A stretch of 64,000 nucleotides of DNA from Otariodibacter oris (GTDB taxonomy: Bacteria; Pseudomonadota; Gammaproteobacteria; Enterobacterales; Pasteurellaceae), in NCBI RefSeq assembly GCF_009684715.1, contig NZ_CP016604.1, forward strand, positions 1,193,262-1,257,261, read 5' to 3'. Shown in pieces: positions 19,586-29,272 of this stretch (position 1 is its first letter; each line of letters opens with the position of its first letter). The position numbers were made by a program, and so were the translations under genes. The notes beneath the pieces were generated by a model. It had not been told where the DNA came from. It searched no databases and saw only the letters and a program-made list of their open reading frames with translations.

Positions 19586-19629
19586 AAAGCGGATAGATTT
19601 GCAAAATATTTTGCAGATCTACCCGCTTT
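19586..19629 (-). terminator. Long hairpin built from uptake-signal-like sequence
   Basis: Two 21-base arms (AAAGCGGATAGATTTGCAAAA and its near complement) pair with one A-C mismatch and one G-U pair around an A/T loop. Each arm carries AAAGCGG plus TTGCAAAA or a near copy, the core and the downstream part of the extended Apl uptake signal. It lies between the lipoprotein gene and ruvC and probably ends transcription from the former. Confidence 0.65.
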
Positions 19630-19656
19630 TTAATCAACTATGAATAATTTATTTGA

Positions 19657-20208
19657 TTAGTTATCAAATTGAACAATCGAGCAATTTTTAGCAAGAATTT
19701 CGTCTGCTTGAGCACCTGTTTTATACAACATAATCGCATCAATTTTGCCTAAATTTTGTTGTGTTAATCCAGATTCTACGCTCCAAACATAGTCACCTGA
19801 TACAAATGTTGTTGTATCAGTTTTCTTGCTATGATCTTCATCGAGTACAAAATCAGTAATTAGAGTATTTTTGCCTAATAATACTTTCGCACCTTTAGGT
19901 AAATTATTTTGGAAACCATAAGTTGCTGTTACTGTTGTATTGTTTTGGCAAGTATAAACAACAGATTTATTTCTCGTAGTAATCATGTCTTTTGCTTGAG
20001 TCATTTTGTCAGAGACAGACTCAGCACCATTTTTTACCGCAGTTCCTGTTGCCGAAGCAGCGTTTGATACAGCAGAAGCTGCACCATCTACTGCATCTAC
20101 TCCACTTTTTACCATACTGTCAGTTTTAGCTGCCATGCTACCTACATCTGAACAAGCTGCTAAAACTAATGCTGCTGTAACTGCTGGTAAAAATTTAACT
20201 AATTTCAT
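19657..20208 (-). CDS. Lipoprotein with ACP/MliC-like lysozyme-inhibitor domain
   Basis: The ATG at 20208 follows GGAGAATAAAT; the longer frame to 20301 has no such site and overlaps yebC. The 183-residue product has a lipobox (LVLAACSD), so it should be lipidated at its cysteine. Next comes an Ala/Ser/Val-rich helical linker (about residues 22-82). The C-terminal domain, about 85-180, begins VVYTCQNNTTVTATYGF and ends AKNCS. This spacing of two cysteines and the YGF motif resemble the Neisseria adhesin complex protein (ACP), a MliC-fold inhibitor of C-type lysozyme. A role in resisting host lysozyme is an inference. It lies between yebC and ruvC. Confidence 0.65.
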   Translation of the reverse strand: MKLVKFLPAVTAALVLAACSDVGSMAAKTDSMVKSGVDAVDGAASAVSNAASATGTAVKNGAESVSDKMTQAKDMITTRNKSVVYTCQNNTTVTATYGFQNNLPKGAKVLLGKNTLITDFVLDEDHSKKTDTTTFVSGDYVWSVESGLTQQNLGKIDAIMLYKTGAQADEILAKNCSIVQFDN

Positions 20209-20236
20209 ATTTATTCTCCGTAAATTAAGAATGGCA

Positions 20237-20977
20237 CTACAATAAAGCTGCCACTTCATCACTGATCTCACCATTGTGATAAACATTTTGTACGTCATCA
20301 CAATCTTCTAGCATATCGATCAGTTTAAGTAATTTAGGTGCGGTTTCCGCATCTAAATCAACTGTTGTTGATGGAATCATTGCAACATCTGCCGATTCAA
20401 TTTTAAATCCCGCAGACTCGATACCATCACGTACACTACCTAGGTCTTCCCAAGCAGTATAAATTTCAAAGCTACCATCATCCTGTGGTTGCACATCATC
20501 AGCACCAGCTTCAATAGCAGCTTCCATTAAGCTATCTTCATCTGCAGATTCAATAAGAATCAAACCTTTTTTGCTGAATAAGTATCCAACAGATCCTTCT
20601 GTCCCTAAATTACCACCACATTTAGTAAAGCTTGGTCTCACTTGAGAGATTGTGCGGTTTGCATTATCACTCAAACATTCAACCATTACCGCTGTACCAC
20701 CTGGACCGTAGCCCTCATAAACTTTGGTTTCCATGTTAGTGTCATCACCGCCACCAACACCGCGATCAATCGCACGATTAATCGTATCACGTGTCATATT
20801 ACTTGCTAATGCTTTATCTACCGCAGTACGTAAACGAGGGTTAGAATTAATATCTCCACCGCCTAATTTTGCAGCTGTAACAAGTTCACGAATTAATTTT
20901 GTAAAAATTTTACCGCGTTGCGCATCCTGTGCTGCCTTACGGTGCTTAATGTTAGCCCACTTACTATGACCTGCCAT
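20237..20977 (-). CDS. yebC: YebC/PmpR-family protein
   Basis: A 246-residue member of the TACO1/YebC family: [17 protein letters not shown] at the start, [21 protein letters not shown] in the middle, and acidic C-terminal third. Members act as transcriptional regulators or, as recently proposed, help ribosomes through proline-rich stretches. The order aspS, nudB, yebC, ruvC is shared with other Pasteurellaceae. Confidence 0.95.
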   Translation of the reverse strand: MAGHSKWANIKHRKAAQDAQRGKIFTKLIRELVTAAKLGGGDINSNPRLRTAVDKALASNMTRDTINRAIDRGVGGGDDTNMETKVYEGYGPGGTAVMVECLSDNANRTISQVRPSFTKCGGNLGTEGSVGYLFSKKGLILIESADEDSLMEAAIEAGADDVQPQDDGSFEIYTAWEDLGSVRDGIESAGFKIESADVAMIPSTTVDLDAETAPKLLKLIDMLEDCDDVQNVYHNGEISDEVAALL

Positions 20978-21066
20978 CGTTAGTTCCCTATATTAAATCA
21001 AAGTTCAAATGTATTGAGTAAAATCATGTTTAACAACATAAAGTTACTTCTTTCTAATGTAAATTT

Positions 21067-21501
21067 TTATATTAAATATTGCTCAATCGCCTTTGCATTA
21101 TTAGGCGATTTTGTCAATTGAATGGCTTCAACTGCCGATACCCACTGATAGTCTAAATGTTCCGTCAATTTAGGAACAATTTCATCTGGTAATTCCAACA
21201 AAAACCAATGTTCAGTGCAGTATATTGTTTCAGGTGCATATTTATAACGGAATTGGGGAAAAATCTCAAATTTTAGTGAATATTCACAATCTTTTAAAAC
21301 TAAACCTTGCTCAACAATATCTACACCAATTTCTTCTTTTACTTCCCGAAGTGCTGTTTGATAAGGTTGTTCACCAGTTTCTATCGTCCCTGTTACCGAT
21401 TGCCAAAACTCAGAATCATCATCTCGCTGTAACATCAGCACTCGATGAGTATCTTTAGCATAAATCACCACAAGCACAGAGAAAGGATTTTTATATTTCA
21501 T
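21067..21501 (-). CDS. nudB: Dihydroneopterin triphosphate pyrophosphatase NudB
   Basis: A 144-residue Nudix hydrolase with the box GTIETGEQPYQTALREVKEEIG. NudB removes pyrophosphate from dihydroneopterin triphosphate early in folate synthesis. The resemblance to E. coli NudB (YKNPFSVLVVIYAKDTHRVLMLQR, DFWQSVTG-like segment) and the aspS/yebC neighbourhood support this. The open frame starts with TTG at 21507; the ATG at 21501 (MKYKNPF) is more likely, though its ribosome-binding site is weak. Confidence 0.9.
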   Translation of the reverse strand: MKYKNPFSVLVVIYAKDTHRVLMLQRDDDSEFWQSVTGTIETGEQPYQTALREVKEEIGVDIVEQGLVLKDCEYSLKFEIFPQFRYKYAPETIYCTEHWFLLELPDEIVPKLTEHLDYQWVSAVEAIQLTKSPNNAKAIEQYLI

Positions 21502-21543
21502 TTGCAAAATATGAGATTAATCTAACCGCTTATAAAATAGAAC

Positions 21544-21580
21544 GTCCCTATTACTATCAATATTGCATAGTAATAGGGAC
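21544..21580 (-). terminator. Strong hairpin between aspS and nudB
   Basis: A perfect 14-bp inverted repeat (GTCCCTATTACTAT / ATAGTAATAGGGAC, 9-base loop) starts 11 bases after the aspS stop. On the minus strand it is followed by GTTCTATTTTAT, not a clean U-run, so it may attenuate or protect the 3' end of the aspS message rather than fully terminate. Confidence 0.55.
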
Positions 21581-21590
21581 TTTGACTGAA

Positions 21591-23360
21591 TTATTCAGGT
21601 TGCACTGTTGTTTGAATTGCAAGTTCAGCTAATGCTTTTGGATTACCTAAACTTGGCGCATCTGTCATTAAACAAGCCGCTGCCGTTGTTTTAGGGAATG
21701 CGATTACATCACGGATATTTTCTGTGCCTGTAATCAACATGGTTAAGCGATCCAACCCAAATGCTAAACCTGCGTGTGGTGGTGTACCAAATTTCAATGC
21801 ATCAAGTAAGAATCCAAATTTTTCTCTTTGTTCTTGTTCATTGATACCTAAAATGCCAAATACTGTTTGTTGCATTTTCGGATCAAAAATACGCACAGAA
21901 CCGCCGCCGACTTCGTAACCATTAATCACCATATCATAAGCATTAGCTACCGCTTCTTTTGGATTAGCCACTAACTCTTCAGGGGTTAAATCTTTTGGTG
22001 CAGTAAATGGATGGTGCATTGCAGACCAATTACCTTCATCATCTTTTTCAAACATTGGGAAATCAACAACCCAAAGAGGTTTCCAAGCATCTAAGTCAGT
22101 TAAACCTAAATCACGCCCCACTTTTAAGCGTAATGCCCCCATTGCATCCGTTGCAACGTTTTCTTTGTCTGCACCGAAGAAAATAATGTCGCCATTTTGT
22201 GCTTGTGTTCTTTCAAGTAATGCTTTTACTACATCATCATTTAAGAATTTAGCTACTGGGCTTTGTAAGCCTTCTAAGCCCGCAGTCACATCATTTACTT
22301 TAGCCCACGCTAAGCCTTTTGCTCCGTAGATACCGACAAATTGCGTATATTCATCAATTTGCTTACGGGTGATTTCAGCACCATTCGGTACACGAATTGC
22401 GATAACACGACCTTCAGGATCGTTTGCTGGACCACTAAACACTTTAAAATCTACGTCTTTAACTAAATCAGCCACATCTATTAATTCAAGCGGGTTACGT
22501 AAATCTGGTTTATCAGAACCAAAACGACGCATAGCTTCCGCAAAAGTCATTTGTGGGAATTCACCTAAATCAACGTTTAAACGATCTAACCATAAGCCTC
22601 TGATCATTTTTTCCATTGTGGCACGCACTTCAGGTGCAGTCATAAAGGTAGTTTCCACATCGATTTGGGTAAATTCAGGCTGACGGTCTGCACGTAAATC
22701 TTCATCACGGAAACATTTTACGATTTGGTAGTAACGGTCAAAACCAGACATCATTAACAACTGTTTGAATAGCTGTGGTGATTGTGGCAATGCGTAGAAT
22801 TTACCTTTATGCACACGACTTGGCACTAAGTAATCTCTTGCACCTTCTGGCGTTGCTTTAGTTAGCATTGGAGTTTCAATATCAAGGAAACCGTTATCGT
22901 CCATATAGCGACGTACAAAACTTGTAATCTTAGCACGTGTTTTTAAACGTTCTGCCATTTCAGGACGACGTAAATCTAAATAACGGTATTTTAAACGTTG
23001 TTCTTCGGTATTAGTTTGGTTAAAGTCGAGAGGTAATACATCTGAATTGTTATAAACAAAAATATCTTTAACTAATACTTCAATTTCCCCTGTTGCCATC
23101 TCTTTATTAATTTGAGATTCATCACGGGCAATCACTTCGCCTTTAATTTGAATACAAGCTTCATTACGCAAGCTTGATGCGATTTTAAAAATAGCCTCAT
23201 CTTTTTCATCAAAGAATACTTGTACAATCCCTTCACGATCACGCACTTGCATAAAAATAAAACGGCCTAAGTTACGAATGCGATGAACCCAGCCGCTAAG
23301 CGTTACTTGTTCACCAACGTGTGTGCGATTTAAACTACCGCAATAATGAGAACGCATCAT
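21591..23360 (-). CDS. aspS: Aspartyl-tRNA synthetase
   Basis: A 589-residue class II synthetase of the bacterial type. The N-terminal OB-fold anticodon domain ([22 protein letters not shown]) is followed by the catalytic core ([13 protein letters not shown] motif 2 region; the bacterial GAD insertion about 290-400; and [15 protein letters not shown] as motif 3). Two adjacent ATGs (23360, 23357) are equally placed behind AGGA. It is divergent from grpE. Confidence 0.97.
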   Translation of the reverse strand: MMRSHYCGSLNRTHVGEQVTLSGWVHRIRNLGRFIFMQVRDREGIVQVFFDEKDEAIFKIASSLRNEACIQIKGEVIARDESQINKEMATGEIEVLVKDIFVYNNSDVLPLDFNQTNTEEQRLKYRYLDLRRPEMAERLKTRAKITSFVRRYMDDNGFLDIETPMLTKATPEGARDYLVPSRVHKGKFYALPQSPQLFKQLLMMSGFDRYYQIVKCFRDEDLRADRQPEFTQIDVETTFMTAPEVRATMEKMIRGLWLDRLNVDLGEFPQMTFAEAMRRFGSDKPDLRNPLELIDVADLVKDVDFKVFSGPANDPEGRVIAIRVPNGAEITRKQIDEYTQFVGIYGAKGLAWAKVNDVTAGLEGLQSPVAKFLNDDVVKALLERTQAQNGDIIFFGADKENVATDAMGALRLKVGRDLGLTDLDAWKPLWVVDFPMFEKDDEGNWSAMHHPFTAPKDLTPEELVANPKEAVANAYDMVINGYEVGGGSVRIFDPKMQQTVFGILGINEQEQREKFGFLLDALKFGTPPHAGLAFGLDRLTMLITGTENIRDVIAFPKTTAAACLMTDAPSLGNPKALAELAIQTTVQPE

Positions 23361-23458
23361 ATAAAATTATCCTTTTGTGAATTTTGCAAAAAATTGCCGT
23401 GATTATAGCGAAATATAAGGTGAGAAAACAGATTCCATACAAAAATAATCTACAATAC

Positions 23459-23487
23459 CTTGAATTCCGATAATTTAACGCTATATT
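23459..23487 (+). promoter_or_regulatory. Possible grpE promoter
   Basis: TTGAAT (23460-23465) and TATATT (23482-23487) are 16 bases apart, 66 bases before grpE. The -35 box is part of CTTGAA, the heat-shock sigma-32 -35 consensus core, but I see no CCCCAT-like -10 at the right distance. An uptake-signal-like element (AGCGGTCA, then TTGCAAAATTTTGCAAAA) follows it. Confidence 0.35.
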
Positions 23488-23552
23488 AGAGCGGTCACTT
23501 AATTGCAAAATTTTGCAAAATTTAATTGTTATTATGTTTAGAGGATGAATGA

Positions 23553-24146
23553 ATGACAAACCAAACTGAGAAAGAACAAGTCGAGCAAGAAATTGTAACT
23601 GAAACACAAGAACAAGAAACAGTTGCACCAGAGGCAGTTGATCAAGAACAACAACCACAAACTGATCCGCTAGAAGAAGCGATTGCTCGTGTTCAAGAAC
23701 TCGAAGAATACATTGCTAATGCAGATAAGAGAGAACAAGAAATTCAACTTAGAGCAAGAGCAGAAGTTGAAAATATCCGTCGTCGCACTGAACAAGACGT
23801 TGAAAAAGCACATAAATTTGCATTAGAAAAATTCTCAAAAGAATTATTAAATGTCGTTGATAACCTTGAAAGAGGGTTACAAGCACTTGAAGGGGCAGAT
23901 GAAAACGTCAAAGCTCTTGCAGAAGGTGTGGAATTAACCCATAAAAGTTTAGTTTCAACCTTGGCTAACTTTGGTGTTGAATCTGTAGGTGTTGTGGGTG
24001 ATGCGTTCGATCCTGAATTACATCAAGCTATTTCAATGCAACCCGCAGAAGGTATTGAACCTAACCATATCAGTGTGGTAATGCAAAAAGGTTACACACT
24101 ACACGGACGTGTGATTCGTCCTGCAATGGTTATGGTTGCCAGTTAA
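23553..24146 (+). CDS. grpE: Nucleotide exchange factor GrpE
   Basis: GrpE releases ADP from DnaK. The 197-residue protein has a Glu/Gln-rich disordered start (1-45), a long coiled-coil helix (about 45-100) and a C-terminal beta domain with the signature [16 protein letters not shown] and [21 protein letters not shown] lies nine bases before the ATG. dnaK is not in the window. Confidence 0.96.
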   Translation: MTNQTEKEQVEQEIVTETQEQETVAPEAVDQEQQPQTDPLEEAIARVQELEEYIANADKREQEIQLRARAEVENIRRRTEQDVEKAHKFALEKFSKELLNVVDNLERGLQALEGADENVKALAEGVELTHKSLVSTLANFGVESVGVVGDAFDPELHQAISMQPAEGIEPNHISVVMQKGYTLHGRVIRPAMVMVAS

Positions 24147-24245
24147 TTATTCGGCGATCTCGATCGTAAAAGTTTAACCAAATTTCCTCAACTATTATAC
24201 GAGTGGTTATGATTAAATCACTTATCACTAATGAGAGGAAAATAA

Positions 24246-24536
24246 ATGGAACATACTGTGAATATTCGATTTGATAAACTGCGTTTTGTAAAAAAATTAC
24301 AAGAAGCTAACCAATCTCCAGAAATGGCAGAGGCATTTGCGGACGCTCTTGATGAAGCTTTGGAGCAAAGCCAAAGTCAGCTTGCCACAAAAGCCGATCT
24401 GAAAGAATTGAAATCGGAAATAAAGAACGATATGTCGCAATTAGAAGTCCGCTTAACTGCCTCAATGTATAAAATGGCAGGTTTCATTCTTGCGGGTGTT
24501 GGTGTCCTAATGGGGCTAATGAAGTTTATCAATTAA
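24246..24536 (+). CDS. Small DUF1640-like coiled-coil membrane protein
   Basis: A 96-residue protein with a strong ribosome-binding site (GAGAGG). An N-terminal segment FDKLRFVKKLQEANQSPEMAEAFADALDEAL is followed by a coiled coil with ATKADLKELKSEIK (about 45-72) and a single C-terminal membrane helix (about 77-94). This is the layout of the DUF1640/CCDC90 group, relatives of the mitochondrial uniporter regulator MCUR1. Function in bacteria is unknown. It has its own terminator, so it is probably a separate transcript. Confidence 0.75.
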   Translation: MEHTVNIRFDKLRFVKKLQEANQSPEMAEAFADALDEALEQSQSQLATKADLKELKSEIKNDMSQLEVRLTASMYKMAGFILAGVGVLMGLMKFIN

Positions 24537-24558
24537 CGATTCACACAATCTTATCTCT

Positions 24559-24595
24559 TCCCTTATTTGCCAAACAAATAAGGGATTTTATTATT
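24559..24595 (+). terminator. Terminator after the DUF1640-like gene
   Basis: A perfect 11-bp stem TCCCTTATTTG / CAAATAAGGGA with a 5-base loop, followed by TTTTATTATTT. It ends just before the YeaL-family gene. Confidence 0.88.
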
Positions 24596-24604
24596 TAAAT
24601 CACT

Positions 24605-25057
24605 ATGTCTTTACAATTTAATGCAATCGCTTTACTGCTCGTTATTCTTATCGTATTAGGCTTATTAAGCCAAAACAGTTCCGTCACCATTTCTGCAGCA
24701 ATATTATTGATAATGCAACAAACCTTTTTATCCCAATATCTTCCAACGATGGATAAATATGGCATGAAAATCGGTGTCATTATCTTAACTGTTGGAGTAC
24801 TCAGCCCTCTCGTGTATGGCAGAATTTCACTACCTGAAATTGCTCAACTTGTGAATTTAAAAATGATCCTCGCCATAATCACGGGTATTGCAGTCGCTTG
24901 GCTAGGCGGACGAGGTGTAAGCTTAATGGGAAGCCAACCTGTGTTAGTCACAGGGTTATTAATCGGTACTATCATTGGGGTCGCCTTTCTGGGTGGAATT
25001 CCCGTCGGTCCACTCATTGCAGCAGGGATTTTATCGTTGGCTATAGGGAAAGTATAA
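24605..25057 (+). CDS. UPF0756 (YeaL, DUF441) membrane protein
   Basis: A 150-residue inner-membrane protein with four hydrophobic segments (about 7-24, 51-70, 83-104, 113-147) and glycine-rich C-terminal half ([25 protein letters not shown]). It matches the DUF441/YeaL family; function is unknown. The start lies ten bases after the preceding terminator, with no clear Shine-Dalgarno sequence. Its stop codon directly abuts the hrpA ATG, so the two genes are translated as a pair. Confidence 0.85.
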   Translation: MSLQFNAIALLLVILIVLGLLSQNSSVTISAAILLIMQQTFLSQYLPTMDKYGMKIGVIILTVGVLSPLVYGRISLPEIAQLVNLKMILAIITGIAVAWLGGRGVSLMGSQPVLVTGLLIGTIIGVAFLGGIPVGPLIAAGILSLAIGKV

Positions 25058-28000
25058 ATGAATCAAAATAAGCAAAAAAAATATCATAACCGACCGCTTA
25101 CCCATCAACAAAAAGCGTTAATGGCACAATTAAAAGAAACAACTATCGCAGATAGTCGCCATTTAGCCAGTCGCATTCGAGGGATTGCCACGATAAAAAA
25201 TGAACAATCACAACAAGCTGTTATTGCAGAAATTGAGAAAGATCTGACCGCTTGTAAGGCTCGTTATTTTGCTCGCAAAGAACAAAATCTTACTATCGAC
25301 TACCCTGACCTACCCGTATCTGCTCATCGTCAAGAAATCTTAAAACTCATTGAAGAAAACCAAGTCGTCGTTATTGCGGGGGAAACAGGTTCAGGGAAAA
25401 CCACCCAATTACCGAAAATGTGCCTAGAACTTGGTCGAGGTGTGAAAGGACTAATTGGACACACACAACCTCGTCGAATTGCAGCACGTTCTGTTGCCAC
25501 TCGCATTGCAGAAGAACTTAAATCAGAATTAGGTTCAGTTGTCGGTTATAAAGTCCGCTTTAACGATCAAGTGAGCGATAATAGCTTAATCAAATTGATG
25601 ACAGACGGGATATTACTTGCCGAGATTCAAACAGATCGTTACCTCAATCAATACGATACACTAATTATTGATGAAGCTCACGAACGTAGCTTAAACAATG
25701 ATTTTATCCTTGGTTATTTAAAACAAATTTTACCCAAACGTCCTGATCTTAAAGTGATCATTACCTCTGCGACCATTGACATTGAGCGTTTTTCTAAACA
25801 TTTTGATAATGCCCCAATTATTGAAGTATCGGGCAGAACTTTCCCAGTTGAAGTCCGTTACCGCCCGATTATTGAGGAAGAAGATCAAGACCAGTTACAA
25901 GGGATTCTCAATGCGGTTGATGAACTGCAAGCAGAAGGTCGTGGCGATATTCTGATTTTTATGAATGGTGAACGGGAAATCCGTGATACTGCCGAAGCAT
26001 TGCAAAAGCAAGAACTTCGCCATACGGAAATTTTACCCCTTTATGCTCGATTATCCAGTAGCGAACAACAACGCATTTTTAATCCAAGCGGATTAAATCG
26101 CATTGTGTTAGCCACTAACGTAGCAGAAACGTCCCTCACTATTCCGAATATCAAATATGTGATTGACACTGGGACGGCGCGTATTTCACGATATAGCTAT
26201 CGTACCAAAGTACAACGCTTACCGATTGAGCCAATTTCTCAAGCCTCTGCCAATCAACGTAAAGGTCGTTGCGGGCGGACATCAGAAGGGATCTGTATTC
26301 GTCTTTATTCTGAGGAAGATTTTAATAATCGCCCTGAGTTTACCGATCCAGAAATTCTCCGCACCAATTTAGCCTCTGTTATTTTACAAATGACAGCGTT
26401 AGGCTTAAGTGATATTGGGGCTTTTCCATTCGTTGATGCACCCGATCATCGAAATATTCAAGACGGGATAAAATTACTTGAAGAATTACAAGCCTTTAAA
26501 ACCCGTTCAACAAAGCGTGGCGAAATCCGAGAACTCACACAAATTGGTCGTCAATTAGCCCAATTACCTATCGATCCTCGTCTTGCCAGAATGGTGATTG
26601 CTGCCAGCCAAAATGGTAGCTTGCACGAAGTGATGATGATTGTCTCTGGACTTTCTATTCAAGATCCGAGAGAACGACCTCAAGAAAAGCAACAATCTGC
26701 CGATGATAAACACCGACGTTTTGCTGATAAAGAATCGGACTTCTTAGCCTTCGTGAATTTATGGCATTTTATTCAAGCGCAACAAAAAGCCTTGAGCAAA
26801 AACCAATTCCGTCGCTTATGTCAAAAGGATTATCTCAACTATTTACGTGTGCGTGAATGGCAAGATATTTATCATCAACTGCGCCTGTCAGTACGAGAAA
26901 TGGGGTTACGCATCAATACGGATGAAGCGAGCTATCAACAAATTCATACTGCCCTACTCACTGGCTTGCTCTCCCATATCGGCTTAAAAGATAGTGAAAA
27001 GCAAACTTACTTGGGGGCAAGAAATGCCCATTTCTCCCTTTTCCCTGCCTCTGTGCTTTTCAAAAAGCAACCGAAGTGGATTATGACGGCAGAATTGGTC
27101 GAAACCTCAAAATTATGGGGACGGATCTCCGCTAAAATTGAACCTGAATGGGTGGAACCACTCGCTCAACATTTAGTCAAAAATAGTTATAGCGAACCTC
27201 ACTGGGCGAAGTCCAAAGGTGCGGTAATGGCGTATGAAAAAGTCTCCCTTTATGGTGTACCAATTGTCGCAAATCGTTTGCAAAATTATGGCAAGATCGA
27301 CCCGCTTGTCAGCAGAGAAATATTTATTCGTTCTGCATTAGTAGAGGGCGAATGGCATAATAATTACAAATTTTTCAAAGAAAATAACCGCTTGATCAAA
27401 GAAGTTGAAAACTTAGAACATAAATCTCGTCGTCGTGATATTTTGGTTGATGAACAAGTGCTATTTGATTTTTACGATCAACGTGTAGGCACTGAGGTTG
27501 TTTCCTCTAAATATTTTGATAGCTGGTGGAAAGTCGCAAGTAAGAAAGATCCTGATTTACTCAATTTTGAAAAATCATTCTTAATTAATGAAAATGCCAA
27601 TAAAATTAGTGAGTTAGATTTCCCAAATTTCTGGTATCAAGGCGATCTCAAATTAAAATTAGGCTATCAATTTGATATTGGCTCACAAGCTGATGGGGTA
27701 ACAGTTTATATCCCATTGCCATTACTGAACCAAGTTGAACCCGAAGGCTTTGATTGGCAAATCCCTGGACTTCGCCAAGAGTTGATTATCGCCCTAATCA
27801 AATCATTACCAAAATCCATCCGACGCAGTTTTGTGCCTGCACCAAACTATGCGGAGGCCTTTTTATCAAGAGCCAAACCTTTTGAAAAACCATTACTAGA
27901 AAGTTTAAGTTACGAACTCCGTCGAATGACTGGAGTGTTAGTCGAGCCTGAGTCGTGGGATCTACAACAATTACCGGCTCATTTGCGTATGCGATTTAGA

Positions 28001-28978
28001 GTGATTGATGGCAAAAATAAAACCCTTGCTGAAAGTGAAAACTTGGACGAACTCAAATTCTCATTAAAAGATGAAGTGCAATCTACCCTTTCACATATCG
28101 CCGATGATGGCATCGAGCAAAGCGGTGTGCATTTGTGGAATTTCTCCGATTTACCCAAATTCTACGAACAGAAAAAACAGCATTTCAGCGTAAAAGCCTA
28201 CCCTGCTATTGTGGATGAACAAACCTCCGTGGGCGTAAAACTGTTTGAAACGGAATTTGAACAAGCTAATGCAATGCAAGCGGGACTTCGTCGATTATTG
28301 CTATTGAATGTGCCATCGCCAATCAAATACTTACACGAAAAACTGCCAAATAAAGCAAAATTAGGGCTTTACTTCGCCCCATTTGGCAAAGTATTAGAAT
28401 TGATTGATGACTGTATCGCTTGTGCCGTTGATAAACTGATTGAAGATTTTGGTGGCTTTGTTTGGTCTGAAGAAAAATACACTGCGTTACAAGAGTATGT
28501 CCGAGCTAACTTAAACGATATGACCGTTGAAATAGCCAAACAAGTGGAAAAAAGCTTAACGCTTGCCTATGAAATCAGTAAACGATTAAAAGGTAAATTA
28601 GACTTCACGATGGCATTTGCTTTATCCGATATTCAAGCGCAACTTAAAGGGTTAATTTACCCGAATTTCGTTACAAAAATGGGCTATCAAAAACTTGCCG
28701 ATCTTTATCGTTATCTAACCGCTATTGATAAACGATTAGATAAATTAGTGGTCGATAGCAATGCAGATAGAGCGAAAATGTTACGAGTTGAACAAGTGCA
28801 ACAAGCCTATCAACAATTATTGGCGAAACTGCCAAAATCAAAACCGATTTCTGATGAAGTTGCAGAAATCCGCTATATGATTGAAGAATTACGAGTCAGC
28901 CTATTTGCCCAACAACTTGGGACGAAATACCCAATTTCAGATAAACGGATTTTGAATAGTATTGCAGAAATTAAATAA
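25058..28978 (+). CDS. hrpA: ATP-dependent RNA helicase HrpA
   Basis: A 1306-residue DEAH-box helicase. Walker A GETGSGKTTQLPK is near residue 108, DEAH near 205, then SATID and the motif VI stretch QRKGRCGR. The helicase-associated and OB-fold regions follow, and the long C-terminal DUF3418 domain ends the protein. In E. coli HrpA resolves stalled or collided ribosomes on mRNA. Length matches the family (1300). An exact uptake signal is inside at 25246-25255. Start is fused to the stop of the YeaL-family gene. Confidence 0.96.
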   Translation: MNQNKQKKYHNRPLTHQQKALMAQLKETTIADSRHLASRIRGIATIKNEQSQQAVIAEIEKDLTACKARYFARKEQNLTIDYPDLPVSAHRQEILKLIEENQVVVIAGETGSGKTTQLPKMCLELGRGVKGLIGHTQPRRIAARSVATRIAEELKSELGSVVGYKVRFNDQVSDNSLIKLMTDGILLAEIQTDRYLNQYDTLIIDEAHERSLNNDFILGYLKQILPKRPDLKVIITSATIDIERFSKHFDNAPIIEVSGRTFPVEVRYRPIIEEEDQDQLQGILNAVDELQAEGRGDILIFMNGEREIRDTAEALQKQELRHTEILPLYARLSSSEQQRIFNPSGLNRIVLATNVAETSLTIPNIKYVIDTGTARISRYSYRTKVQRLPIEPISQASANQRKGRCGRTSEGICIRLYSEEDFNNRPEFTDPEILRTNLASVILQMTALGLSDIGAFPFVDAPDHRNIQDGIKLLEELQAFKTRSTKRGEIRELTQIGRQLAQLPIDPRLARMVIAASQNGSLHEVMMIVSGLSIQDPRERPQEKQQSADDKHRRFADKESDFLAFVNLWHFIQAQQKALSKNQFRRLCQKDYLNYLRVREWQDIYHQLRLSVREMGLRINTDEASYQQIHTALLTGLLSHIGLKDSEKQTYLGARNAHFSLFPASVLFKKQPKWIMTAELVETSKLWGRISAKIEPEWVEPLAQHLVKNSYSEPHWAKSKGAVMAYEKVSLYGVPIVANRLQNYGKIDPLVSREIFIRSALVEGEWHNNYKFFKENNRLIKEVENLEHKSRRRDILVDEQVLFDFYDQRVGTEVVSSKYFDSWWKVASKKDPDLLNFEKSFLINENANKISELDFPNFWYQGDLKLKLGYQFDIGSQADGVTVYIPLPLLNQVEPEGFDWQIPGLRQELIIALIKSLPKSIRRSFVPAPNYAEAFLSRAKPFEKPLLESLSYELRRMTGVLVEPESWDLQQLPAHLRMRFRVIDGKNKTLAESENLDELKFSLKDEVQSTLSHIADDGIEQSGVHLWNFSDLPKFYEQKKQHFSVKAYPAIVDEQTSVGVKLFETEFEQANAMQAGLRRLLLLNVPSPIKYLHEKLPNKAKLGLYFAPFGKVLELIDDCIACAVDKLIEDFGGFVWSEEKYTALQEYVRANLNDMTVEIAKQVEKSLTLAYEISKRLKGKLDFTMAFALSDIQAQLKGLIYPNFVTKMGYQKLADLYRYLTAIDKRLDKLVVDSNADRAKMLRVEQVQQAYQQLLAKLPKSKPISDEVAEIRYMIEELRVSLFAQQLGTKYPISDKRILNSIAEIK
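25246..25255 (-). repeat. DNA uptake signal (Apl type), exact core
   Basis: GACCGCTTGT on the plus strand, the complement of ACAAGCGGTC, near the 5' end of hrpA. A near copy, GACCGCTTAC, is about 155 bases upstream in the same gene. Confidence 0.8.
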
Positions 28979-29010
28979 TCTTTTTTAGATCCCAATATAA
29001 GTAAGATAGA

Positions 29011-29044
29011 TTTCCTATTCTTTGCACTGAAAAAGAATAGGAAA
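29011..29044. other. Perfect 13-bp inverted repeat downstream of hrpA
   Basis: TTTCCTATTCTTT and AAAGAATAGGAAA flank an 8-base loop, 32 bases after the hrpA stop. No U-run follows on either strand, so it is not a standard terminator. The rest of the 294-base gap to 29272 shows no gene; TATAAT at 29241-29246 may be the -10 of the next gene. Confidence 0.5.
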
Positions 29045-29272
29045 CTCTTATACGTTTGAAACAATTGATCTCTACGCCATTAGTTATAAAATAGAAACCG
29101 AGATTTTCAGACAGATCATTTCTCTATCTTCACTTTTTAAAAAAGCCTCAAAATAGGTAACGGCAATTGATAGATAAACGTGACTATTTTTTCTTAACAA
29201 TCTTTTCTCATTAATAAATCTATTTTGCCGCTTTTATAAATATAATAGGATAAAAATAAAAGGAAATATAAG

